Below are positions 1-7,256 of a DNA stretch of 64,000 bases, piece by piece. The first letter of the stretch is position 1. Every line of letters begins with the position of its first letter. A program made the translations under genes and the position numbers. This DNA comes from Lentzea albidocapillata subsp. violacea (GTDB lineage: Bacteria > Actinomycetota > Actinomycetes > Mycobacteriales > Pseudonocardiaceae): positions 124,001 to 188,000 of the forward strand of contig NZ_FNET01000014.1 in NCBI RefSeq assembly GCF_900100275.1. The letters run 5' to 3'. The notes below the pieces were generated by a model. That model saw nothing but the letters and a program-made list of their open reading frames with translations. It ran no database searches and had not been told where the DNA came from.

Positions 1-21
1 GTCAAGGAGTCTGACACGCTG

Positions 22-693
22 GTGAGTATGTTCAGCCAGGAGGGGTACCAGCTGAGGCTGGAATGGGGGCCCGAGGGTGTCAAGGCCCTGCGGGACTGTG
101 ACGTGCTGGTCATCGTCGACGTGCTGTCGTTCACGACGTCCGTCGACCTGGTGGTGGGCAACGGCGGCCAGGTGCGTCCGTCGCGGTGGAAGCCCTCGTC
201 GGGAAAAACTTTGCGACCAGCATCACTCGTGGGGGAGACCGGACTGGTCGAGCTGCCGTCGCCGAACGGCTCGAACCTGTGCTTCCTCGCCGCCGAGACC
301 GGCGCCCACGTGCTCGCGGCCTGCCTGCGCAACGCCACGGCGGTGGCCAGGCGGGCGCAGGCGCTGGGGGAGACCATCGGGGTGATCCCCGGCGGCGAGC
401 GGTGGGGGCTCGACATCCTCAACGCGGGCCCGCGTGAGTTCGGGCCGTTGCGGCCGTGCGCCGAGGACTACCTGGGTGCCGGAGCGGTGCTGGCCGCGCT
501 GACGGGGAGCGCGTCGCCGGAGGCCAGGCTCGCGGCCACCGCGTTCCGGACCACCGACGTCCCGGCCGCGGTGAGGGGCTGCGGGTCGGGCCGGGAACTG
601 GTCGAGAACGGCCACTCCGCCGACGTCGACCTCGCGGTGCGGATCAACGTCAGCAGCGCTGCTCCCGTGCTCGTGGACGGCGTGCTGCGGTGA
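22..693 (+). CDS. ComB-like 2-phosphosulfolactate phosphatase family protein
   Basis: A 223-aa protein resembling the ComB family. Near the N-terminus it has the family-style VIVDVLSFTTSVD segment, and near residue 80 a PNGSN motif followed by an Ala-rich helix. In methanogens ComB hydrolyses 2-phosphosulfolactate during coenzyme M synthesis; actinobacteria do not generally make that cofactor, so the substrate here is unknown. The GTG start at 22 follows an AAGGAG at 4-9; an ATG at 28 is the alternative. The stop overlaps the GTG of the next gene, which suggests translational coupling. The family call is good and the reaction is uncertain. Confidence 0.75.
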   Translation: MSMFSQEGYQLRLEWGPEGVKALRDCDVLVIVDVLSFTTSVDLVVGNGGQVRPSRWKPSSGKTLRPASLVGETGLVELPSPNGSNLCFLAAETGAHVLAACLRNATAVARRAQALGETIGVIPGGERWGLDILNAGPREFGPLRPCAEDYLGAGAVLAALTGSASPEARLAATAFRTTDVPAAVRGCGSGRELVENGHSADVDLAVRINVSSAAPVLVDGVLR

Positions 694-1298
694 TCGAGAT
701 CGCGGACGGGATCTTCATCCGCCGGCACACCGAACTCGACCTCACGCTCGGTCTCGTCACCGGGGCGGGCGAGTCGCTGCTCGTCGACTCCGGCATGGAC
801 ACCGCCCTCGCACGCGAGATCAGGCCGTCGCGGATCGTGTTGACGCACAACCACTTCGACCACGTGCTGGCCACCGAGGCGTTCCTGCCGTGCGAGGTGT
901 GGGCGCACGAGGGCTGCGTGGTGGACGAGTCGCTGCTCGAAGACCGCGCCAAGCACTACGACGAACCGTTCGAGGGCACGCTCGTCGCGCCCACGCACAC
1001 GTTCCGCGACACCGTCACGCTGGACGTCGGCGGACGCCGGGTCGACCTGCACCACTTCGGCCCCGCGCACACCTCGCACGACGTGGTCGTGCACGTGCCG
1101 GACGCCGGCGTCGTGTTCGCGGGTGACCTGGTCGAACAGGGCGCTCCCGCCCAGGCGGGCCCGGACGCGACGCCGGCGAACTGGCGCCACGTCCTCGACC
1201 TGCTGCTGGAGCTCGAACCGCGGATCGTCGTGCCGGGCCACGGTGACCCGGTCGACGCGAGGTTCGTGCGCGAGATGGCTATCCCGGAGGCCACGTGA
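690..1298 (+). CDS. MBL-fold metallo-hydrolase
   Basis: A 202-aa metallo-beta-lactamase-fold hydrolase. The metal-binding motif THNHFDH lies near residue 52, followed by a later His in GPAHTSHD, an Asp in FAGDLVE, and a C-terminal VPGHGDP. This set is typical of a dinuclear-zinc hydrolase acting on thioesters, phosphoesters or lactones; the substrate cannot be read from the sequence. It starts at GTG 690 inside the stop of the ComB-like gene, so the two are probably co-translated. The 3' end overlaps the convergent HIT gene by 20 bp. Confidence 0.85.
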   Translation: MIEIADGIFIRRHTELDLTLGLVTGAGESLLVDSGMDTALAREIRPSRIVLTHNHFDHVLATEAFLPCEVWAHEGCVVDESLLEDRAKHYDEPFEGTLVAPTHTFRDTVTLDVGGRRVDLHHFGPAHTSHDVVVHVPDAGVVFAGDLVEQGAPAQAGPDATPANWRHVLDLLLELEPRIVVPGHGDPVDARFVREMAIPEAT

Positions 1299-1614
1299 GA
1301 CCGCGTCCGCCGAGGACGTGGCAGTGCACGTGGAAGACGGTCTGGCCGCCGTCCCCGCCCGTGTTGAAGACGAGGCGGTAGCCGGACTCGTCGACCCCCT
1401 CGGCCTTCGCGACCTGGTGCGCGGTGGCGAGGATCTGCCCCGCGAGCACCGGGTCGACGTCGCCGATCGCCGGGTGGTGTTCCTTGGGGATCACCAGGAC
1501 GTGCGTGGGCGCCTTGGGGTCGATGTCGCGGAAGGCGAGCGTCGTGTCGGTCTCCGTCACGACGGTCGCCGGGATCTGGCCCGAGACGATGCGGCAGAAC
1601 AGGCAGTCGGTCAC
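1279..1614 (-). CDS. HIT family (histidine triad) protein
   Basis: A 111-aa histidine-triad protein. It has an N-terminal DCLFC zinc-type pair, the central FRDIDPKAPTHVLVIPK block, and the C-terminal triad HVHCHVLGG. HIT proteins hydrolyse nucleoside phosphoramidates or dinucleotides; this short form is closest to the Hint/HinT group. GTG 1614 is chosen because the protein then begins VTDCLFC as in the family and because a TACGAT -10 element ends six bases upstream (1621-1626), making a leaderless message likely. Longer in-frame starts exist further upstream. Confidence 0.9.
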   Translation of the reverse strand: MTDCLFCRIVSGQIPATVVTETDTTLAFRDIDPKAPTHVLVIPKEHHPAIGDVDPVLAGQILATAHQVAKAEGVDESGYRLVFNTGGDGGQTVFHVHCHVLGGRGLTWPPG

Positions 1615-1620
1615 AACGGC

Positions 1621-1626
1621 ATCGTA
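1621..1626 (-). promoter_or_regulatory. -10 element of the HIT gene
   Basis: TACGAT on the minus strand sits six bases before the GTG at 1614. This is the spacing expected when transcription starts on the first base of the start codon. No convincing -35 was seen. Confidence 0.4.
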
Positions 1627-1679
1627 TTGGTCCCGATGGACCCTGTTGCCAAGGCTCGCCACCGGCTCATCATGGCGAC

Positions 1680-1796
1680 GTGAAAGGCGCCAAACTACTG
1701 GTCGTCGTGCGGTGCCTCATCAGCTTCGCGATCGGCGTGCTGCTCGTGGTACTCGCGATCCGCTTCAGTGAGGCGCTCTGGCGGGCCGTCCAGTAG
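1680..1796 (+). CDS. 38-aa single-pass membrane peptide
   Basis: A GTG-initiated frame of 38 codons. A short basic N-terminus (VKGAK) leads into one hydrophobic segment of about 25 residues rich in Leu, Val and Ile, followed by a short tail ending RAVQ. It fills the gap between the HIT gene, which is transcribed away from it, and the convergent VOC gene. No clear Shine-Dalgarno sequence precedes the GTG. It could be a small inner-membrane protein or a chance frame. Its composition and fit in the gap favour a real gene, but no family is recognised. Confidence 0.45.
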   Translation: MKGAKLLVVVRCLISFAIGVLLVVLAIRFSEALWRAVQ

Positions 1797-1800
1797 CGGC

Positions 1801-2136
1801 TCAGCGGACGAAACAGAACTCGTTGCCCTCCGGGTCGCGCATCACCTGGAAGCTGCCCTTCTCGTCGGTGTGCACGACACCTTCGCGGGTGGCCCCCAGG
1901 TTCACCGCCTTCACGACCGCCGCCTCGATGTCCTCGACCTCGAAGTCGAGGTGGAGCCGGTTCTTCACGTCCTTGTGCTCCGGCACCGGCTGGAACGACA
2001 TCCGCACGCCACCGGGCGGCTCGACGTGCGCCCAGCCGTGCTCGCGGTCCACCGGCTCACCGCCGAGCAGTTCCGCCCAGAACCGCACGAGCCGGCTCGG
2101 GTCGTTGCTGTCGAGCACGATCTGTTCGAGCCTCAC
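1801..2136 (-). CDS. VOC family (glyoxalase/dioxygenase-fold) protein
   Basis: A 111-aa single-module vicinal-oxygen-chelate protein. It begins MRLEQIVLDSNDPSRLVRFW, has HLDFEVEDIEAAV in the middle and ends with the typical DPEGNEFCFVR. This actinobacterial subgroup is usually annotated as glyoxalase-like or as a possible resistance protein; the substrate is unknown. The GTG start is preceded by GGTGGAG on the minus strand. It is convergent with the 38-aa membrane peptide and downstream of tRNA-Gly on the same strand, separated from it by a terminator. Confidence 0.85.
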   Translation of the reverse strand: MRLEQIVLDSNDPSRLVRFWAELLGGEPVDREHGWAHVEPPGGVRMSFQPVPEHKDVKNRLHLDFEVEDIEAAVVKAVNLGATREGVVHTDEKGSFQVMRDPEGNEFCFVR

Positions 2137-2176
2137 GTCTCCACCAGGTTCTCTCGGGCTCCCAGAGAAACGACGA

Positions 2177-2220
2177 GAGGCCGACCCGGTCTGCGCTCTC
2201 CGCAGACATGGGCCGACCTC
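2177..2220 (-). terminator. Terminator hairpin after tRNA-Gly
   Basis: On the minus strand an 11-bp outer stem with two G-T pairs encloses a perfect 7-bp GTCTGCG/CGCAGAC inner stem. It lies directly downstream of tRNA-Gly and upstream of the VOC gene. Confidence 0.6.
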
Positions 2221-2227
2221 GGTCGCG

Positions 2228-2298
2228 AGCGGGCGACGGGAATCGAACCCGCGTAGCTAGTTTGGAAGACTAGGGCTCTACCATTGAGCTACGCCCGC
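2228..2298 (-). tRNA. tRNA-Gly (anticodon TCC)
   Basis: Read on the minus strand, the 71-nt sequence folds into a cloverleaf. The acceptor stem is GCGGGCG/CGCCCGC, the D-arm carries AGCTCAATGGTAGAGC, the anticodon loop is CTTCCAA giving TCC, and the T-loop is GGTTCGATTCC. The discriminator base is T and no CCA is encoded. It decodes GGA and GGG glycine codons. Confidence 0.96.
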
Positions 2299-2361
2299 AT
2301 GCCGCCCCTCTACAGGGGCTGCGATTAATACCTTAGCGGGTGGCGGTAAGGTGAGTGCAAC

Positions 2362-2435
2362 CGGGGCGTGGCGCAGCTTGGTAGCGCACCCGCTTTGGGA
2401 GCGGGGGGTCGCAGGTTCAAATCCTGTCGCCCCGA
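2362..2435 (+). tRNA. tRNA-Pro (anticodon TGG)
   Basis: The 74-nt sequence folds into a cloverleaf with acceptor stem CGGGGCG/CGCCCCG, anticodon loop TTTGGGA giving TGG, and T-loop GGTTCAAATCC. The discriminator base is A and no CCA is encoded. A TAAGGT at 2347-2352 could be its -10 element. It is divergent from tRNA-Gly and ends a few bases before a strong hairpin. Confidence 0.96.
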
Positions 2436-2443
2436 CGGTTGAC

Positions 2444-2478
2444 GAAAGCCCTCGACGAGCACCTCGTCGAGGGCTTTC
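2444..2478. terminator. Bidirectional terminator between tRNA-Pro and the alpha/beta hydrolase
   Basis: A perfect 16-bp stem starting GAAAGCCCTCG with a 3-nt loop. It lies between the 3' end of tRNA-Pro on the plus strand and the 3' end of the gene at 2482-3240 on the minus strand, so it can serve both. Confidence 0.85.
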
Positions 2479-2481
2479 GGC

Positions 2482-3240
2482 TTACCTCAGGTAGCGGCTC
2501 ACCCAGGCCGCGAGCACCTCCGCCACGTAGGCGGCGTCCGCGCGGTCGGTCAGCAGGTGATCGGCGCCGTCGAGCGAGACGAACGACTTGGGGTGGCGCG
2601 CCGAGTCGAAGACGAGCCTGGCGTTGTCGATGCCGACCGTGTCGTCCTGCGGGGAGTGCATGACGAGCAGCGCGCGGTCCAGCCCGGCGATGCACGCGGT
2701 CTGGTTCTGCTGGTTGATGTCGAGCAGGAAGCCGTTGCTGATCCGGAACGGCCGGCCGGCCAGCTGCACCTCGGCCACGCCCTGAGCCTCGATCTGCTCC
2801 TTGGACGAGCCGAGCAGGTGTTCGACGTGTGCGGTGTCGAAGGGCGCGCCGATCGTCACGACGGCCTTCACCTCCGGGATCTGGTGTGCGGCGGCCAGCA
2901 CGGCGGCGCCGCCCAGCGAGTGTCCGATGAGGACGCTCGGGGCGCCGATGGTGTCGCGCAGGTGGCCTGCGGCGCAGACGAGGTCGTCGACGTTGGACGT
3001 GAACGTGGTGTTGGCGAAGTCGCCGTCGGACTGGCCGAGGCCGGTGAAGTCGAACCGCAGCACCGCCACCCCGCGCTCGGCCAGGCGGCGGGAGATCCGG
3101 CCGGCCGCCACCGAGTCCTTGCCGCAGGTGAAGCAGTGCGCGAACACGGCGGTGGCCACGACGTCACCCGCGGGCAGTTCCAGGCGGCCCGCCAGTGCCT
3201 GGCCGTCGATGCCCGCGAAGACCGCTTTCCGGTTGTCCAT
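2482..3240 (-). CDS. Alpha/beta hydrolase
   Basis: A 252-aa alpha/beta-hydrolase. The nucleophile elbow is GHSLGG with Ser108, the acid lies in HSPQDD (Asp199 or 200) and the catalytic His228 is in GADHLL. The FAHCFTCGKDS segment forms the oxyanion region. Proteins of this type are often fused to an OsmC domain; here the hydrolase stands alone and no OsmC gene is adjacent. Its start codon lies only 7 bp from that of the divergent unknown gene at 3248, so the two share a promoter region. The substrate is unknown. Confidence 0.85.
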   Translation of the reverse strand: MDNRKAVFAGIDGQALAGRLELPAGDVVATAVFAHCFTCGKDSVAAGRISRRLAERGVAVLRFDFTGLGQSDGDFANTTFTSNVDDLVCAAGHLRDTIGAPSVLIGHSLGGAAVLAAAHQIPEVKAVVTIGAPFDTAHVEHLLGSSKEQIEAQGVAEVQLAGRPFRISNGFLLDINQQNQTACIAGLDRALLVMHSPQDDTVGIDNARLVFDSARHPKSFVSLDGADHLLTDRADAAYVAEVLAAWVSRYLR

Positions 3241-3247
3241 GACCTCT

Positions 3248-5047
3248 ATGGTGCGTCACGTGCGCTACCAGTACCTCGACGCCCGGCTGCGGCAGGCTTT
3301 CGACGACGCCGGGCTCGATCGCGGGCAACGGGCGTTGCTACAGGGTGTGCTGCGTGCGCTCGACCCCGACGCGCACCTCGGTGAGCACGTGGCGGGGCTC
3401 AACAGCGCATACCTCGCCGTCACTCGGGCTCAGACCGCGTTGGAGAGTCACGCGACCGAGGACCAGCCTCGGTGGAACCTGTTGCGGCGCATCATCGCCA
3501 CCTCGATCGCGTGCATGGACGCCGCCAAACCCGCCTACGCCCACGGCGGCGGACTGGAGCTCGCGAAGGCCCGCAGGGTCCTGGTGCAGGTCGACGCGGC
3601 CATCGTCGCGGACGGTCAGAGGTTCGATCCTCAGGTGGCGGCCGGCGCCGCGGCCAGGCTCGACCCCGGGAAGCTGCGCGGTGCGGTGCAGAAGTGGATC
3701 ACTCCACTGTGGAACGGAATCGAGCTTCCGTTGCGCGCCAGGATGATCGCCGAGGTCGCGGTGGTCGTCGCGGTGCACGGCAGGGACGGCAGGCAGCTCA
3801 GGGCGGACCTGCTGCGGTGGCTCAAGAAGCGCGGCGATCTCGCTGACGTGCTGTGGCCCCGCAAGCAGAAGCACGTCGTCGCGTTCGTGGTGAGAGGTGC
3901 GCGCGTGCTCAGGCACCTGGACGAGCTGTTGCCCCAGGCTCGGCAGGAACCGTTGCACCGCAACAGGTTGCCGAAGGACGACTTCCTGAAGGAGGCCGTC
4001 AACGGGTCGTCGGTGCTGGTGCGGGTGCCGGTCGAGGCGGCGGACGTGCACACGGCCGCGTTGAGGGGCCGCCGGATCCTCAGTGAGGTGCTCGACCAGT
4101 ACGCGGCGGGGGAGCGGCTCACCGAACTGAACATCGCGCCGGTCTGGCAGGTCAGCGAACCGGGCGGACGGGTCACGCGCGGCACCGAGCACCAGCGCAC
4201 GGTCGGCAACGCCTACCCGCTCACCGCGTACTGGCCGGCGGAACTGCGCAGCGCGATGCGGGTGGCGAACCTGGCGCGGCAGGTCGACGCGCCGATGGCC
4301 AGCGCCGGGCTCGCGTGGAGTGCGCTGGAGGCGACCGGGCTCGACCCGGGCAAGATCGCGTGGCTGGCCAAGGCGTGTGCGCTGCAGATGCTGCGGCAGC
4401 ACCTGGTCAGCCTGCACGTCGTGGTCACCAACCACGACACGGATCTCCGCAAACCGCTCGACGCGCACGTGCCGACCACCGGTGTGAAGCACCACCTGAA
4501 GTCGGTGGACGCCTGGCTGGAAGTGCTCATCCAGCACAACCGCCCGGACGCGCAGCTCGAAGCCGCCCAGAAGGCCATCACCGCGCTCGCCGAGAGCGAG
4601 GGCGGTCTCGTGCAGGACCTCACGGAACTGTGGCGCGCCAGGCTCGCCGACTCGAAGGTACTGGCGGGCTGGCTGCGCGAACAGGAGGACACCGCCGCCG
4701 CGCTGCTGGAGTGGCTCTACGTCACCAGGAACCTGGCGTTCCACGCGGGACGGTTCGCCACGCCCGCCGACACGCTGACCGCGCACGCCGGGCAGGCCGT
4801 CGCCGACCTCACGCTCGAGTTCCTCGGGAACTGGCGGACCGTCGAAAGACGCACCCATAAGGAAAGACCGGCCCAGAAGGAACGAGGCGGCCGGCAGGAG
4901 ACCTCCGCCGTGGAGATCTACCGCCGGCTCGCGCAACGACAGGACCAGCTGGTGGCCCGGCTCAGGCGCGCCGGGTCCGTGCGCAGACTCAGCGTCGAGG
5001 ACATCTCCGGGCCCGACGAGAAGTGGTGGGCGCGCGGCCGGAACTGA
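3248..5047 (+). CDS. Unknown 599-aa protein with a HEPN-like RNxxxH motif
   Basis: A 599-aa soluble protein with no signal peptide or membrane segment and no family recognised with confidence. It is rich in helix-forming residues throughout. Near the C-terminus (residues about 489-502) the segment EWLYVTRNLAFHAGRF contains R494-N495-x3-H499, the RX4H pattern with a polar residue after Arg that marks HEPN ribonuclease domains. A charged tail ends with KWWARGRN. ATG 3248 is chosen from the divergent gene's boundary; GTG 3251 and GTG 3260 are alternatives, and no good Shine-Dalgarno is visible. If the motif is real, RNA cleavage in defence or stress is possible. That rests on one motif only. Confidence 0.6.
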   Translation: MVRHVRYQYLDARLRQAFDDAGLDRGQRALLQGVLRALDPDAHLGEHVAGLNSAYLAVTRAQTALESHATEDQPRWNLLRRIIATSIACMDAAKPAYAHGGGLELAKARRVLVQVDAAIVADGQRFDPQVAAGAAARLDPGKLRGAVQKWITPLWNGIELPLRARMIAEVAVVVAVHGRDGRQLRADLLRWLKKRGDLADVLWPRKQKHVVAFVVRGARVLRHLDELLPQARQEPLHRNRLPKDDFLKEAVNGSSVLVRVPVEAADVHTAALRGRRILSEVLDQYAAGERLTELNIAPVWQVSEPGGRVTRGTEHQRTVGNAYPLTAYWPAELRSAMRVANLARQVDAPMASAGLAWSALEATGLDPGKIAWLAKACALQMLRQHLVSLHVVVTNHDTDLRKPLDAHVPTTGVKHHLKSVDAWLEVLIQHNRPDAQLEAAQKAITALAESEGGLVQDLTELWRARLADSKVLAGWLREQEDTAAALLEWLYVTRNLAFHAGRFATPADTLTAHAGQAVADLTLEFLGNWRTVERRTHKERPAQKERGGRQETSAVEIYRRLAQRQDQLVARLRRAGSVRRLSVEDISGPDEKWWARGRN

Positions 5048-5056
5048 GGCCGTTGG

Positions 5057-6022
5057 TTACGGCTTGGCCTTCTTCAGCCAGTCCTCGGCCCGGTCCGGGT
5101 TCGCCTCGACCCACCGCTTCGCCGCCTCGTCGGGCGACATCTTGTACTTCGCGATGAACGACGCGACCGTGTCCTGCTCGTCGTTGCTCCACTGGAAGTT
5201 CTGCACGAGCCTGGCCGCGGGGCCGCCCTTGTCCATGAACTTCTTCGAAGCGATCTTGTCGAGCTCGTAGCGCGGGTAGTCGCACGCGACCTTGGCCGCG
5301 TCCGCGTCGCAGCCCGCCGTGTACTCGGGCAGCTCGATCTTCACGAGCTCGATGTCGAGGTGCAGCCACTGCGGTTCGAAGAAGTAGCCGATGAGCGGCG
5401 TCTTCTTCTCCTGTGCCTGGCGGAACGCCTTGATCGACGCTTCCTCGCTGCCCGCGTAGACGACCTTGTAGTTGAGGTTCAGGTTCTTGACCAGGGCCTC
5501 GTCGTTCGTGACGAACGACGGGTCGCCGTCGAGCACCTGCCCCTTGCCGTCGGACTGGGCGGTCTTGAACTTGTCGGCGTACTTGTTGAGGTTCTGCCAG
5601 TTCGTGATGTCCGGGAATTCCTTCTTCATCCACGGCGGCACGTACCAGCCGATCACGCCCTTGTTGCCGGTCGGGCCGACCCGCACGGCGGAGCGCTTCT
5701 CCTCGATGTACTTCTGCTTCAGGTCCTCGTGACCCCAGTTCTCCAGGATCACGTCGATCTCGCCGGAGTCGAGGCCCTGCCAGGCTGTCTGTTCGTCGAC
5801 TTCCTTCTTCGTCACCTTGCAGCCGAGCCGCTTCTCGGCGAGGTACGCGACCACGGCCGCGTTCGCCACGTAGCCGACCCACGGGTTGACCGCGATGGTG
5901 ATGGAGCCGCAGGGTTCGGTGGGTGCTGCCGAACTGGAGCGCGGTGATGCGGTTGATCCACCGCCACAACCGGCAATTGTCAACACGAACGTCATTGCCA
6001 GAGCGATTCTGGGGGCTTGCAC
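5057..6022 (-). CDS. Glycine betaine/proline-type ABC transporter substrate-binding lipoprotein (copy 1)
   Basis: A 321-aa lipoprotein of the ProX/OpuAC type. The N-terminal signal ends in the lipobox TIAGC, so it is anchored to the outer face of the membrane. It keeps aromatic-box-type motifs such as NPWVGY, LENWGH, WYVPPW and FEPQWL, which typically bind quaternary ammonium ligands. It is paralogous to the protein at 9210-10163; the two share long near-identical blocks, for example DGDPSFVTNDEALVKNLNLN. It is divergent from the ATPase-permease operon. The GTG start follows GAGGAG at good spacing. Regulatory dyads lie in the divergent intergenic region. Confidence 0.9.
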   Translation of the reverse strand: MQAPRIALAMTFVLTIAGCGGGSTASPRSSSAAPTEPCGSITIAVNPWVGYVANAAVVAYLAEKRLGCKVTKKEVDEQTAWQGLDSGEIDVILENWGHEDLKQKYIEEKRSAVRVGPTGNKGVIGWYVPPWMKKEFPDITNWQNLNKYADKFKTAQSDGKGQVLDGDPSFVTNDEALVKNLNLNYKVVYAGSEEASIKAFRQAQEKKTPLIGYFFEPQWLHLDIELVKIELPEYTAGCDADAAKVACDYPRYELDKIASKKFMDKGGPAARLVQNFQWSNDEQDTVASFIAKYKMSPDEAAKRWVEANPDRAEDWLKKAKP

Positions 6023-6132
6023 GAACAGCTCCTCGTCGGGGGGAAGAGCGATGCAGGAGACCGCTCAGTTCAGCTTTTCCCTAACGATCAGACCTAGTCA
6101 AGTCATGGGATGATTGGTTGTCCACAAAGGAT

Positions 6133-6174
6133 CTGATTTGTATCAGCCCTTGACCGTATCCGTGTGAAGGTCAA
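6133..6174. promoter_or_regulatory. Two dyad elements in the divergent transporter promoter region
   Basis: CTGAT-TTGT-ATCAG at 6133-6146 is a perfect 5-bp inverted repeat. TTGACC at 6150-6155 and GGTCAA at 6169-6174 form a second, 6-bp inverted repeat with a 13-nt spacer. They lie between the divergent binding-protein gene and the ATPase gene and could be operator sites; TTGACC could also serve as a -35. Confidence 0.4.
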
Positions 6175-6232
6175 TGCTGTCGCGCATCGAGAAACGGTGT
6201 GCGTAGTCCGCAACAGGTCGGAGTGGTTTGGC

Positions 6233-7255
6233 GTGGATCCCGTGATTTCGGTCAGGGACCTGTGGAAGGTGTTTGGTCCCAACGCATCTCAACTGGTGGC
6301 CTCGGACGAGCTCAAGGCGTTGTCGCGGCAGGAGTTGATGGAACGCACAGGTTCCGTCGCCGCCGTGCGAGGAGTCGACTTCGACGTCGCTCCCGGTGAG
6401 ATGTTCGTGGTGATGGGACTGTCCGGTTCGGGTAAGTCCACACTGGTGCGTTGTCTCACACGGCTGGTGGAACCGACCGCGGGCACGATCATGTTCGAAG
6501 GCGAGAACATTCTCGAAGCGGACCCGAAGCGCCTGCGTGACCTGCGCAGGAACAAGTTCTCCATGGTGTTCCAGCACTTCGGTCTGCTGCCGCACCGGAC
6601 CGTGGCCGAGAACGTCGGTTACGGCCTGGAAATCCGCGGGGTACCGCGCGCGAAACGCGGAGAACGGTCACAGGAGGTGATCGACCTCGTCGGACTGTCC
6701 GGAAACGAGAAGTCCTATCCGGACCAGCTCTCCGGCGGTATGCAGCAACGCGTCGGTCTCGCGCGCGCACTCGCCGGCGACCCCGACGTCCTGTTCTTCG
6801 ACGAACCGTTCTCCGCGCTGGACCCGCTGATCCGGCGTGACATGCAGTCCGAGGTCATCAGGCTGCACCGCGAGGTCGGCAAGACGATGGTCTTCATCAC
6901 CCACGACCTGAGCGAGGCGCTCAAGCTGGGCGACCGCATCCTGATCATGCGTGACGGCCAGGTCGTGCAGGTCGGCACCGGCGACGAACTGGTCGGCGCG
7001 CCCGCGGACGACTACGTGCGCGACTTCGTGCGGGACGTGCCCAAGTCGCACGTGCTGACGCTGAAGTGGATCATGCGTCCGCCGCGCCCCGACGACGAGC
7101 TCGACGGGCCGGAGCTGTCGCCGGAAACCGTTGTGCGGGAAGCCGTCCGCAGCGTGCTGAGCGCGGACAAGCCGGTGAAGGTCGTGCAGAACGGCGAGTT
7201 GCTCGGTGTGGTCGCGGACGAGGAGATCCTCGGGGTCGTGGCCGGGGAGGCGTGA
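6233..7255 (+). CDS. Glycine betaine/proline-type ABC transporter ATP-binding protein
   Basis: A 340-aa ATPase of the ProV/OpuAA type. It has Walker A GLSGSGKST, signature LSGGMQQR, Walker B VLFFDEP and switch FITHD, followed by a C-terminal extension of about 85 residues that resembles a reduced CBS-type region. The insert between the first strand and Walker A, carrying ELMERTG, is typical of this subfamily. GTG 6233 has GGAG nine bases upstream; an upstream frame reaches 6164. The stop is followed one base later by the permease ATG. It powers uptake of compatible solutes, probably in osmotic stress. Confidence 0.9.
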   Translation: MDPVISVRDLWKVFGPNASQLVASDELKALSRQELMERTGSVAAVRGVDFDVAPGEMFVVMGLSGSGKSTLVRCLTRLVEPTAGTIMFEGENILEADPKRLRDLRRNKFSMVFQHFGLLPHRTVAENVGYGLEIRGVPRAKRGERSQEVIDLVGLSGNEKSYPDQLSGGMQQRVGLARALAGDPDVLFFDEPFSALDPLIRRDMQSEVIRLHREVGKTMVFITHDLSEALKLGDRILIMRDGQVVQVGTGDELVGAPADDYVRDFVRDVPKSHVLTLKWIMRPPRPDDELDGPELSPETVVREAVRSVLSADKPVKVVQNGELLGVVADEEILGVVAGEA

Positions 7256-7256
7256 C

